Shown here piece by piece: positions 33,124 through 41,313 of a stretch of DNA of 64,000 bases. Source of the DNA: Arcobacteraceae bacterium (GTDB taxonomy: Bacteria > Campylobacterota > Campylobacteria > Campylobacterales > Arcobacteraceae). The DNA is taken from positions 9,396 through 73,395 of the forward strand of contig JALNYH010000008.1 of NCBI GenBank assembly GCA_023229945.1, in the 5' to 3' direction. The notes under the pieces are model-generated. The model ran no database searches. It saw only the letters and a program-made list of their open reading frames with translations, and had not been told where the DNA came from. Position 1 is the first letter of the stretch; the number at the start of each line of letters is the position of its first letter. A program made the position numbers and the translations under genes.

Positions 33124-33615
33124 TTACTTATTTTCTTTTTCCCATGTTCGTTTTAAATTGTGTATATAAACAATCAATACAAAAAATACAGAAGAAGTTA
33201 TGCCAAGTGCTATTAAAAGACTTGTTTCTTCAGGTATAGTTTCTAATAATATAAGTTTTCTTATAATTACTACAAAGGCAATTTCTAAAAATGTCAAAGC
33301 ATAGTCAAAACCATTTTTAATAAAAAGTGTTTTAACTATAGCAATCACAATCAATGTAAATAAACTATCTGTTAAAATCATTTTTATAGACAGAAAATCA
33401 AGTGCACCTTGAGAAAGTGTAAGTGAAATTATTTTGTGGGAAAGACTTAAAAGACATACTGCAAGATACAAAATCATAATAGCTATAAAAAAATACTTAA
33501 GAAGATTTATAATTCTCATTAAGATAGTGTCTATTTTGCTTTCTAATACTTTATCTATACTATTTAGTTTTAAAAAAGTATTTTCTATAAAACTTTTTTT
33601 AGGTGCATCTTCCAT
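33124..33615 (-). CDS. PsiE-like (phosphate-starvation-inducible E family) membrane protein
   Basis: A 163-residue protein. A soluble N-terminus (~1-35) is followed by four hydrophobic helices with the PsiE pattern: LTDSLFTLIVIAIVKTLF in the centre and ALTFLEIAFVVIIRKLIL after it. The function of PsiE is not known beyond phosphate-linked expression in E. coli. It is isolated on the minus strand, separated from glnB by a terminator hairpin. Confidence 0.75.
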   Translation of the reverse strand: MEDAPKKSFIENTFLKLNSIDKVLESKIDTILMRIINLLKYFFIAIMILYLAVCLLSLSHKIISLTLSQGALDFLSIKMILTDSLFTLIVIAIVKTLFIKNGFDYALTFLEIAFVVIIRKLILLETIPEETSLLIALGITSSVFFVLIVYIHNLKRTWEKENK

Positions 33616-33668
33616 TTGAGATCCTTAAACAAGGAGTTATATTTTGGGAATAATATCATTATAAAGAT

Positions 33669-33708
33669 AAAAAAAGGGTGATGAAAATTACTTCACCACC
33701 CTTTTTTT
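33669..33708. terminator. Rho-independent terminator after glnB
   Basis: A long stem (AAAAAAAGGGTG...CACCCTTTTTTT) with one internal mismatch and a short AT loop lies 19 bp beyond the glnB stop. A run of T follows the 3' arm on either strand, so it works as a classic intrinsic terminator for the minus-strand glnB. Confidence 0.85.
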
Positions 33709-33726
33709 GATAAAAGTTTTAAAACT

Positions 33727-34065
33727 TTATACCGCTTCGCTTCCAGTCTCACCAGTTCTTATTCTGATAACATTGTCTATAGGAATGATAAATATTTTAC
33801 CATCACCGATTTTACCAGTTTTAGCTGCATTTGTAATAGTATTTACAACACTATCAACTAACTCATCATTTACAATAAGCTCAATTTTGATTTTTGCTAA
33901 AAAATCTACTATATATTCTGCACCACGATAAAGCTCGCTATGACCTTGTTGTCTACCATAACCTTTTACATCACTTACAGTCATACCTGTAATTCCAGCT
34001 TCAGTTAAAGCCTCTTTAACATCTTCAAGTTTGAAAGGTTTGATTATAGCTTCTATTTTTTTCAT
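33727..34065 (-). CDS. glnB: Nitrogen regulatory PII protein
   Basis: A 112-residue PII signal protein that binds ATP/ADP and 2-oxoglutarate and gates ammonium uptake. The T-loop is intact, including Tyr51 (GHSELYRGAEY), the usual uridylylation site. The B-loop (TNAAKTGKIGDGKIF) and C-loop (IRTGETG) are standard. It follows amtB by 82 bp in the same direction, so it may be the GlnK-type partner that binds AmtB at the membrane. Confidence 0.95.
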   Translation of the reverse strand: MKKIEAIIKPFKLEDVKEALTEAGITGMTVSDVKGYGRQQGHSELYRGAEYIVDFLAKIKIELIVNDELVDSVVNTITNAAKTGKIGDGKIFIIPIDNVIRIRTGETGSEAV

Positions 34066-34115
34066 CTTTAATCCTTTAAAATCTATTTTTGGAGTAGAGG
34101 TCTTAAGTAGATTTA

Positions 34116-34132
34116 CTACCCACTACCATCTA
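34116..34132. repeat. Intergenic repeat copy between amtB and glnB
   Basis: CTACCCACTACCATCTA matches 14372-14388 in the hydC-hydD gap at 15 of 17 positions. In both cases it lies just after a minus-strand stop codon, inside an operon gap of about 80 bp. Confidence 0.45.
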
Positions 34133-34147
34133 CAAACTACCACCTAA

Positions 34148-35368
34148 TTAAGCTCTTTTGAACTCTGGATAACACTCTAAACCAGTTTCAGCAATATCAA
34201 GACCATTTACTTCAGTTTCTTCATCTACTCTTAATCCCATAATCATATCAAGTATTTTCCATATGATAAATGAAGCGATGAAAACAAATGCACCAACTAT
34301 AACAATACCTTTTAACTGATCTATCACTGTAACTTCTGGGTTAAAGATACCAACAGCTAAAGTTCCCCAAATACCAGCAACTAAGTGAACAGACAATGCT
34401 CCAACAGGATCATCAATTCTTAGTTTGTCAAAGAATGGAATAGAAAGAACTATCAAAAGACCACCTACGATTCCTTCAATAAATGCTATATTCATACCAA
34501 GGTCTGGTCCAGCTGTAACAGATACAAGTCCTGCTAATGCACCATTTAATACCATAGTTAAATCAACTTTTTTGTAAATCAACTGAGTCAAGATTGCTGC
34601 AGTGATAGCACCTGCTGCTGCACCCATATTTGTACTAGCGATTACAGATGCGATTGCATCGATATCCTCTTTGCTTCCAAGAGCTAGTTGGCTTCCACCA
34701 TTGAATCCAAACCATCCCATCCAAAGGATAAATGTACCTAAAGTTGCAAGAGTCAAGTTTGATCCAGGAATTGGTCTAACTTTTCCATCTGGTCCATATT
34801 TACCTTTTCTAGCACCTATGATAAGAACACCAGCTAAAGCAGCCCAACCACCAACAGAGTGTACAACTGTACTTCCTGCAAAGTCACTAAATCCACTCAT
34901 CAAACCACCAAGTTCGCTTCCGCCCCAGCTCCAGTGTCCTTGAATTGGATAGATAAAAGCACTTAATATTACAGTAAATATCAAAAATGGCCAAATTTTC
35001 ATTCTCTCAGCAACACTTCCAGAAATTACAGAAGCTGCTGTTGCTACAAACACAACTTGAAAGAAAAAGTCAGCCATTACAGGATAACCTAAATCTTCAC
35101 TTGTCACACCACTAAGCATTGCACCAGCACCTATGAAAGCATTACCTTCACCATACATAAAATTGTACCCTACAAAATAGTACATAATGCACGCAAGTGC
35201 AAAAAGACTTATATTTTTTGTAAGAACAACCACATTGTTTTTTGATCTAGTCAATCCAGCTTCTAGCATAGCAAAACCAGCTGCCATCCACATAACTAAT
35301 ATCCCTGCAAAGACAAACAAAAATCCGTCAAGGATATATTTGACATCTTGAAAATTTTCCATTTTCAC
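34148..35368 (-). CDS. amtB: Ammonium transporter
   Basis: A 406-residue Amt/Rh channel protein with 11 hydrophobic helices. Family segments: ERMKIWPFLIFTVILSAFIYP, GGSELGGLMSGFSDFAGSTV followed by VHSVGGWAAL (first pore-lining His), and LVAGIWGTLAVGIF (second pore-lining region). It lets ammonium or ammonia in when nitrogen is short and is closed by PII. Its start has a strong ribosome site (AAGGAG). It is first of the amtB-glnB pair. Confidence 0.96.
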   Translation of the reverse strand: MKMENFQDVKYILDGFLFVFAGILVMWMAAGFAMLEAGLTRSKNNVVVLTKNISLFALACIMYYFVGYNFMYGEGNAFIGAGAMLSGVTSEDLGYPVMADFFFQVVFVATAASVISGSVAERMKIWPFLIFTVILSAFIYPIQGHWSWGGSELGGLMSGFSDFAGSTVVHSVGGWAALAGVLIIGARKGKYGPDGKVRPIPGSNLTLATLGTFILWMGWFGFNGGSQLALGSKEDIDAIASVIASTNMGAAAGAITAAILTQLIYKKVDLTMVLNGALAGLVSVTAGPDLGMNIAFIEGIVGGLLIVLSIPFFDKLRIDDPVGALSVHLVAGIWGTLAVGIFNPEVTVIDQLKGIVIVGAFVFIASFIIWKILDMIMGLRVDEETEVNGLDIAETGLECYPEFKRA

Positions 35369-35531
35369 TCCTTCGTATTAATTTCTACAATCAAATTGTG
35401 CCATATATTATTCATCTTTTGATGCACTTAAGTGTATAAAAAATAACCAATTATAGTGAATATATTATATTTTATAAAATCATACAGAATTATCAAGATA
35501 TTTTTTGCTATAATACAAACTAAAGTAATGG

Positions 35532-36176
35532 ATGGTAGCTATGAAGATAGAAGATTTAAAAGTTGGTAACACTGTTTTTAGACAACTAGGGTTTAAACAC
35601 TTTGAAGAAGACTTTGATGTTCTTGTCAAAAAAGGGCAAACACCTGAAGTTCTATTTATAGGCTGTAGTGACAGTAGAGTAGTTCCAGATTTGATAGTTG
35701 ATTCAAAGCCTGGGGATATGTTTATATTACGAAATGTTGGCAATTTTGTCCCACCATTCAAAGCGGATAATGACTTTCATGGAAGTGCTGCTGCTATTGA
35801 ATATGCTGTTAGTGTATTAAATGTCAAACATATTATTGTTTGTGGTCACTCTTATTGTGGTGCTTGTCAAGCACTATATAAAGATTTGGGTGAAGAAGTA
35901 GGACTTATTCATGTCAGAAAATGGCTAGAACTTGGACAAAAAGCAAAAGATTATGTTATAAAAACTTTTGGCACGACACTAAGCCAAGAAGAAATTCATA
36001 GAAAAACAGAAAAAACATCAGTTGTATATCAGCTTGAAAATCTTTTAACTTATCCAGAAGTAGCTAATAAAGTAAAAGATAATACAATTACAATTCATGG
36101 ATGGTATTATAAGATAGAAGATGGTAGTATAGAGCAATACAACCAAAAAACACAAAAATTCGAACCTTTAGAATAA
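35532..36176 (+). CDS. Beta-class carbonic anhydrase
   Basis: A 214-residue zinc enzyme interconverting CO2 and bicarbonate. Zinc and active-site residues are visible: C45-S-D47-S-R49 in FIGCSDSRVVPD, and H106 and C109 in VCGHSYCGACQAL. Length fits the beta class. The start used is the first ATG of two in frame (35532 or 35541). It is followed within 21 bp by a small membrane-anchored protein and then mqnE, probably one operon. Confidence 0.95.
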   Translation: MVAMKIEDLKVGNTVFRQLGFKHFEEDFDVLVKKGQTPEVLFIGCSDSRVVPDLIVDSKPGDMFILRNVGNFVPPFKADNDFHGSAAAIEYAVSVLNVKHIIVCGHSYCGACQALYKDLGEEVGLIHVRKWLELGQKAKDYVIKTFGTTLSQEEIHRKTEKTSVVYQLENLLTYPEVANKVKDNTITIHGWYYKIEDGSIEQYNQKTQKFEPLE

Positions 36177-36196
36177 TTAGTTGGGAGAACTTATAA

Positions 36197-36517
36197 ATGA
36201 TTGAAACTAGAAAGATGCCAAGAAAAACAATTATTACAATTAGCATTATTATAGTGCTTGCAGTATTTTATTTTTTGATGAATATGGTAGCCAAACAAAC
36301 ACAAGTTGAAACTGCATTACAAAACTTAAATATTAAATATAAAAATCTAAAAGTTTTCACATCAGCTTCTGTAAAACACAATGAAACTGGAATGAATGGA
36401 TATCAATTTATAGTTAGATTTACTAATACTGAAACTAATGAATATTGTAAAGGGTTTATTCTTGTCTTAAACAATGGTCAACATATTCCTGACTTAGTTT
36501 GCGAAAAAGAGGACTAA
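36197..36517 (+). CDS. Small membrane-anchored protein of unknown function
   Basis: A 106-residue protein with one N-terminal helix (~12-30, TIITISIIIVLAVFYFLMNM) and a soluble ~75-residue domain ending in a Cys pair (NEYCKGF and DLVCEKED). No family is recognised. Its stop codon shares a base with the mqnE ATG (TAATG), so the two are translationally coupled. A role near quinone synthesis or carbon dioxide handling cannot be claimed. Confidence 0.75.
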   Translation: MIETRKMPRKTIITISIIIVLAVFYFLMNMVAKQTQVETALQNLNIKYKNLKVFTSASVKHNETGMNGYQFIVRFTNTETNEYCKGFILVLNNGQHIPDLVCEKED

Positions 36518-37569
36518 TGATTTTAAAAAAACTAGAAGATAGACAAAGATTAAATTTTGATGAAGCGTTATCTTTATATGACTTGGATTTAATAACTCTT
36601 GGTACATATGCGAACAATATCAGAGAAGATAGATTTGGTAAAAAAACTTATTACAATATAAATAGACACATCAATCCTACTAATGTTTGTAAAGATGTAT
36701 GCCAATTTTGTGCATATAGTGCAAGTAGAAAAAATCCAGACCAATACACAATGACTCATGATGAAATATTGGATACTGTAACAAATTCAGTCAAAAACAA
36801 TATAGACGAAGTTCATATAGTTTCAGCCCACAACCCAAATACTGGACTTGAATGGTACTTAGAGATTTTCAAAAAAATCAAAGATAAATTCCCACAATTA
36901 CACATCAAAGCACTAACAGCTGCCGAAATTCATTTTTTAAGCACACAATACAACAAATCTTATGAAGAGATAATTGATCTTATGTGTGAAAATGGAGTTG
37001 ATTCTATGCCAGGCGGTGGAGCTGAGATTTTTGATGAAGCCGTGAGAAAGAGAATTTGTGGAGGCAAAGTAAAAAGTGACGAATGGCTACAAATTCATAA
37101 ACTTTGGCACGAAAAAGGGAAAAAATCAAATGCTACTATGCTTTTTGGACATATTGAGAGTAGAGCCAATAGAATAGACCATATGCTAAGACTTAGAGAC
37201 TTACAAGATATTACGGGAGGATTTAATGCCTTTATCCCTCTTGTGTATCAAACTCAAAACAATTATCTAAAAGTAAAAGAACCACTAACTGCTCAAGAAA
37301 TACTTAAGACTATGGCAATAAGTAGAATAGTACTAGACAATATCCCAAGCCTCAAAGCCTACTGGGTAACATCTACTATGAAACTAGCCCTAATAGCTCA
37401 AGAATTTGGTGCAAATGACCTAGATGGTACAATAGAAAAAGAATCAATCCAAAGTGCCGCAGGAGCAAACAGCAAAAACGGTATACCTCTGAGTGAATTT
37501 GTAGAACTTATAAAAAATAGCGGATTTGAGCCTATAAGAAGAGATTCTCTTTATAAAGAGTTGGATTAA
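36517..37569 (+). CDS. mqnE: Aminofutalosine synthase (radical SAM, menaquinone pathway)
   Basis: A 350-residue radical SAM enzyme with the cluster motif CKDVCQFC (C58, C62, C65). It joins enolpyruvyl-benzoate and S-adenosylmethionine to make aminofutalosine, the entry to the futalosine route of menaquinone. Family segments: NPTNVCKDVCQFCAYSASR, EVHIVSAHNPNTG, GGGAEIFDEAVRKRIC. I start it at the ATG at 36517, since an upstream TTG has no support. The quinone is the acceptor for the HydABC hydrogenase encoded here. Confidence 0.93.
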   Translation: MILKKLEDRQRLNFDEALSLYDLDLITLGTYANNIREDRFGKKTYYNINRHINPTNVCKDVCQFCAYSASRKNPDQYTMTHDEILDTVTNSVKNNIDEVHIVSAHNPNTGLEWYLEIFKKIKDKFPQLHIKALTAAEIHFLSTQYNKSYEEIIDLMCENGVDSMPGGGAEIFDEAVRKRICGGKVKSDEWLQIHKLWHEKGKKSNATMLFGHIESRANRIDHMLRLRDLQDITGGFNAFIPLVYQTQNNYLKVKEPLTAQEILKTMAISRIVLDNIPSLKAYWVTSTMKLALIAQEFGANDLDGTIEKESIQSAAGANSKNGIPLSEFVELIKNSGFEPIRRDSLYKELD

Positions 37570-37629
37570 AATTATATTCTCACTTTATTACCAAATTTCC
37601 TATACTATAATATTTTATATCATAAAATA

Positions 37630-37649
37630 TCCCCGACCTTAATCGGGGA
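37630..37649 (+). terminator. G/C-rich hairpin after mqnE, possible terminator
   Basis: TCCCCGA and TCGGGGA form a 7-bp stem with a 6-nt loop (CCTTAA), 60 bp after the mqnE stop. It stands out in very AT-rich surroundings, but no T-tract follows. Confidence 0.4.
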
Positions 37650-37795
37650 GTCATATCTTGATTACCTAATTTCTAAATTAAAAATCTCCGAATCACACTT
37701 TTTATAGATATAGAGAATTAATATCATTATTAAGCAACTTTTTATTTATAATTTGTCATAATAATCAAGTATAATTTATTAAAATGGAGAAAGTT

Positions 37796-37834
37796 ATGAA
37801 TTTTTTATTAGTTGGCTTTCATTATGGCATATAA
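37796..37834 (+). CDS. 12-codon leader frame overlapping the AraC gene start
   Basis: The ATG at 37796 has the best ribosome site in the region (GGAG, 6-nt spacing) and encodes MNFLLVGFHYGI before a stop 10 bp inside the AraC-like gene, whose own ATG (37824) has none. It could be a coupling leader for the regulator or a relic of a frameshift at its start. Confidence 0.3.
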   Translation: MNFLLVGFHYGI

Positions 37835-38807
37835 AAGTTTAAATTATAAAGAATTAATTAATATTATAGACAAAATAGAACACCCATTTGCAAGAGAAAT
37901 TTATATAGGTAAAATAAAAAAAGATTTTGGAGATGGGATTACAATTTGGTATGATATGGGAAATGGCATTGCTGTTTCAGCAAGAAATTTTATTCCCAAA
38001 ATAGATATATTACTTGTAGAAGAAAGTAATGTTCCAGGAGCTGTTTTTATCTTTAATCTAGGAAGCAATATTACTTATATTTTTAGAGATAAGAAAGAAC
38101 ATATTTTAAAAAAAAATAGTTCTCTTATCGGACTTGCTTCTAATAAATTTTATACTGAAACACCATTAAAAAAAGATGAATCTTATATAACTTTGACAAT
38201 AGGAATGAAAGAAGAACTTTTTTTAAAACTTGCTCATCCTATAGAAAACATAAAAGAACATATGTACAAAGCCTTACAAAACAACTATTATATTCTTCAA
38301 GATACTAATATTGATGTACAACAACTTGAATTGATTGATTATTTTAAAAACAATGACTCATATAAAGATGTTTTAAAAAATATTTATTTAGAATCCAAAA
38401 CTAATGATTTAATACACTATACAATCAATAAGATTAGTAAATTACTAAATTGTTCAACATCTAATCATTCGGACAAAAATAGAATATCTTGCTTGGAAAG
38501 AGCAAAAGAAATAATTATGCAAGAATATCATATTAATCTTTCTATAAAAGAAATAGCGTATAGATCTGCAATCAATGAATGTTATCTCAAAAAAGACTTT
38601 AAAAAATATTATGGAATGACTATTTTAGAAATGCTACAAAAAAGGCGACTAGAAGTTGCAAAACAATTACTTCAAGATAATTTAAGTGTAAAAGAAGTTG
38701 CTTTAAAAGTAGGATATAAGCATATAGGAAACTTTAGTAAACTTTTTTGTGAAACTTTTGGCATAACCCCTAGTGTATATAAAAAACAACTTCCAAAAAA
38801 TCAATAA
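37824..38807 (+). CDS. AraC/PchR-like transcriptional regulator, first siderophore unit
   Basis: A 327-residue regulator. The N-terminal ~220 residues are a sensor domain of the PchR/YbtA type. The C-terminal ~100 residues hold two helix-turn-helices (INLSIKEIAYRSAINECYLK followed by KKYYGMTILEMLQ, and LSVKEVALKVGYKHIGNFSK followed by GITPSVYKK). PchR/YbtA proteins bind the ferric siderophore in the cytoplasm and activate receptor and transport genes. The receptor gene follows 127 bp downstream, with paired CCCT boxes in its promoter. A loose Fur-like stretch lies at 37717-37733. It is related to the second regulator in this window. Confidence 0.87.
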   Translation: MAYKSLNYKELINIIDKIEHPFAREIYIGKIKKDFGDGITIWYDMGNGIAVSARNFIPKIDILLVEESNVPGAVFIFNLGSNITYIFRDKKEHILKKNSSLIGLASNKFYTETPLKKDESYITLTIGMKEELFLKLAHPIENIKEHMYKALQNNYYILQDTNIDVQQLELIDYFKNNDSYKDVLKNIYLESKTNDLIHYTINKISKLLNCSTSNHSDKNRISCLERAKEIIMQEYHINLSIKEIAYRSAINECYLKKDFKKYYGMTILEMLQKRRLEVAKQLLQDNLSVKEVALKVGYKHIGNFSKLFCETFGITPSVYKKQLPKNQ

Positions 38808-38833
38808 ATAATATAAATGCTTTAAAATCAAAG

Positions 38834-38910
38834 TTTTTCCCTATTTTGTATCTTTTTTTCCCTATTCTGATTAGTTAGATATTGATAATTGCAATCAAAG
38901 ATGATACTAT
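38834..38910 (+). promoter_or_regulatory. Composite promoter of the first TonB receptor operon
   Basis: Two direct repeats TTTTTCCCTATTTTG (38834-38848) and TTTTTCCCTATTCTG (38855-38869) are 21 bp apart, as expected for AraC-type activator sites. Then come TTGATAATTG (38882-38891; TTGATA as -35, and part of a Fur-like GATATTGATAATTGCAATC) and a -10 TACTAT at 38905 after 17 bp. The same order occurs before the second receptor gene. Confidence 0.6.
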
Positions 38911-38934
38911 TGGCAAAAAATTTGGAGTACCATT

Positions 38935-41004
38935 GTGAAAAAAAAAGAATTAACGAATAAACTATCTATTGGTTTGTGTGCATTTTTATTGGCAACTGCT
39001 TCTGGTCATGCAGAAGAAAACAATGTAGTGGAATTAGAAGAAGTTGGCATAGAAGGGGCGATAACTTCAAACTATTTAAGTACAGATAAATCTTCTACTT
39101 TGAAAAACAATATGAGTTTAGACGAAACCCCAAAATCTATTCAGATTTATAATGAAGAACTTATTCAAGATTCACAAGCACAAAAATTAAATGATATAGT
39201 AGTCCTTTCTTCAAATACAACTTATTTGGGAGATAATAACGGTAAAGAACATAAATTTGCAATAAGAGGATTTTCTGGAGTGCCTGTTTTGAGAGATGGG
39301 TTTAGTCTTTCAAATGCTATTATTGATCCAGAGTTGTTTAATTTAGAAAAAGTAGAAGTAATCAAAGGACCCGATTCTTTGATGTATGGGCAATCAAGTC
39401 CCGGTGGACTTATAAATATAGTTAAAAAAACAGCAAAAAAAGAATCATTAAATACAATAGAATTGGAATTAATGTCTAATAATGCGTACAGTCCAAAATT
39501 TGATATAAGCGGAAAAGTAAACAATAACAATTCATTAAGATATAGAATAGTTGGTGTTTATAGACATGATGATGGATATAAAAACTTTAATACCGATAAT
39601 GAAAGATTTTTTATCGCTCCATCGTTATCTTATGATATAGATGATAATAATACTTTAACATTTATTTCGGAATATTTAAAAGAAACAACATTTGTTGATT
39701 TTGGTGCATATCTTAAAAGTAATGGAGAACTAGCTGCACCTATAGAAACAGTATATTCCCATCCTGATGAAAAAAATGATAAATTACAAAAAGTAGTAGG
39801 GTTTGATTTTGATAGTACTTTTGATACTTGGAATTCAACATTGAGATATAGATATTCAAATATTAAAAATGATTTTAATGGAGTTTATAGCCTACATTCA
39901 TATATCGAAGCTACAGATACGGTAAGAAGAATGTTTTCTAGTCAAAAGTATGATTTTAGTGAACATTCATTGGCATATACACTAAATAAAGAAATAGATA
40001 TATTCAATTTCAAAAATAGAATCACCACAGGACTTGATTTTGCAAAATCTTACAATGAATTTGAAGGATATATGGCTTCAAGTCCTCTATATAGTATTGA
40101 TATTTTAAATCCTATTTATGAGACACTTTATAGTGTATCTAATTATCCAGGAACACTAGTAAGTTATGGAAATACAGGCAAGAAAATAGGGACGAAGAAA
40201 TTTGGAGCATTTCTTCAAGATAATATAGATATTACGGATAATTGGATATTAAGTGCAGGACTTAGATATACTGAATCCAAACCAGATACTAGCCAAAAAA
40301 CCGATGCTGTGACACCTTCTGTGGGATTAGTTTATAAGATTAGCCCAAAAACATCTATTTATACAAGTTATTCAGAATCATTTACTCCTCAGACAAAAAC
40401 AGATGTTAATGGTAAGCTTTTAGACCCAGAAACTGGTAATGGTATGGAACTTGGAGTTAAACAAAAACTCTTCAATGATAAATTTAACCTAACTGCGGCA
40501 ATTTTTCAAATTGAAAAAGAAAATGTTGCTATGACAGATCCTAATTATCCATTATCTTCTATTGCAAGTGGGAAACAAGCAAGTGAAGGTTATGAATTTG
40601 ATTTAGTAGGAGAGATAACCAAAGGTTGGTCATTGATTGCTTCTTATGGATATACAAAAACTGAAGATAAGTCTACAAATCAAGGTAAGGAGTTGGCAGG
40701 TATTCCAAAACATACGGCAAATTTATTTACAACATATAATTTAGCAGAAGTTGGATTTCCTTATATATATGTAGGTGGCGGTGCAAGATATTTGGGTACG
40801 AGGTATGCAAATACAACCAATACAATAAAACTAGATTCAACAGTCATATATAATGCAATTTTAGGATACAAAAAAGGTCATTGGGATGCAAGTGTAAGCG
40901 TACAAAATATTACAGATGAAATATATGTTGAAACAGCTAGTAATGTAAGAGTTTATACAGGTACACCAAGAACAGTTATAGCAGCATTAAGGTATAAATT
41001 TTAA
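38935..41004 (+). CDS. TonB-dependent siderophore receptor (FptA-like)
   Basis: A 689-residue outer-membrane receptor. The signal peptide is followed by a plug domain (LDETPKSIQIYNEELI, FAIRGFSGVPVLRDGF, LEKVEVIKGPDSLMYGQSSP followed by GGLINIVKK) and a 22-strand barrel ending in FNLTAAIFQIE, QNITDEIYVE and a terminal Phe. It takes up a ferric siderophore using TonB energy. The start is GTG at 38935, supported by GGAG 7 bp upstream. It precedes genes like fptB and fptC of the Pseudomonas pyochelin cluster, so a pyochelin-like ligand is possible but not shown. Confidence 0.93.
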   Translation: MKKKELTNKLSIGLCAFLLATASGHAEENNVVELEEVGIEGAITSNYLSTDKSSTLKNNMSLDETPKSIQIYNEELIQDSQAQKLNDIVVLSSNTTYLGDNNGKEHKFAIRGFSGVPVLRDGFSLSNAIIDPELFNLEKVEVIKGPDSLMYGQSSPGGLINIVKKTAKKESLNTIELELMSNNAYSPKFDISGKVNNNNSLRYRIVGVYRHDDGYKNFNTDNERFFIAPSLSYDIDDNNTLTFISEYLKETTFVDFGAYLKSNGELAAPIETVYSHPDEKNDKLQKVVGFDFDSTFDTWNSTLRYRYSNIKNDFNGVYSLHSYIEATDTVRRMFSSQKYDFSEHSLAYTLNKEIDIFNFKNRITTGLDFAKSYNEFEGYMASSPLYSIDILNPIYETLYSVSNYPGTLVSYGNTGKKIGTKKFGAFLQDNIDITDNWILSAGLRYTESKPDTSQKTDAVTPSVGLVYKISPKTSIYTSYSESFTPQTKTDVNGKLLDPETGNGMELGVKQKLFNDKFNLTAAIFQIEKENVAMTDPNYPLSSIASGKQASEGYEFDLVGEITKGWSLIASYGYTKTEDKSTNQGKELAGIPKHTANLFTTYNLAEVGFPYIYVGGGARYLGTRYANTTNTIKLDSTVIYNAILGYKKGHWDASVSVQNITDEIYVETASNVRVYTGTPRTVIAALRYKF

Positions 41005-41306
41005 TGATACTAAACATTTATAAATATTTAGCAATACCTGAACAAAACGGTAAAGAAATAGGTTTATTTAGAATACTAACCGCCATTTTTGGCGGTTTAA
41101 TAGTCGCTTATTTGGGGATGACACTGATAGCGTTTATTATACCTTGGGAAATAAAAGAATCAGCGGTGATTTCAATTATGTTTAATACTTTTGTGTGGGC
41201 ATGTATCTCTACATGGATAGCTCTTTCATATACCAAACTAAGTGCTTTGCTTAAATTCCTAATTCCTTCTATAGTTTTTTCTATAGCACTTTATATTTTA
41301 TATTGA
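41004..41306 (+). CDS. Small membrane protein of the siderophore unit (DUF3649/FptB-like)
   Basis: A 100-residue protein with three hydrophobic helices (LTAIFGGLIVAYLGMTLIAF, ISIMFNTFVWACISTWIAL, FLIPSIVFSIALYILY). It overlaps the receptor stop by one base and is followed 7 bp later by a PepSY-type protein. The same order (receptor, small three-helix protein, PepSY-TM protein) is known from fptABC. The function is unknown; it is probably a membrane helper in iron release. Confidence 0.75.
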   Translation: MILNIYKYLAIPEQNGKEIGLFRILTAIFGGLIVAYLGMTLIAFIIPWEIKESAVISIMFNTFVWACISTWIALSYTKLSALLKFLIPSIVFSIALYILY

Positions 41307-41313
41307 GTTAATC

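Noticed and set aside
35385..35403. TGGCAC upstream of amtB as a sigma54 promoter
   Set aside because: TGGCAC is present on the minus strand, but the -12 position reads GATTG, not TTGC; the required GC at the right spacing is missing.
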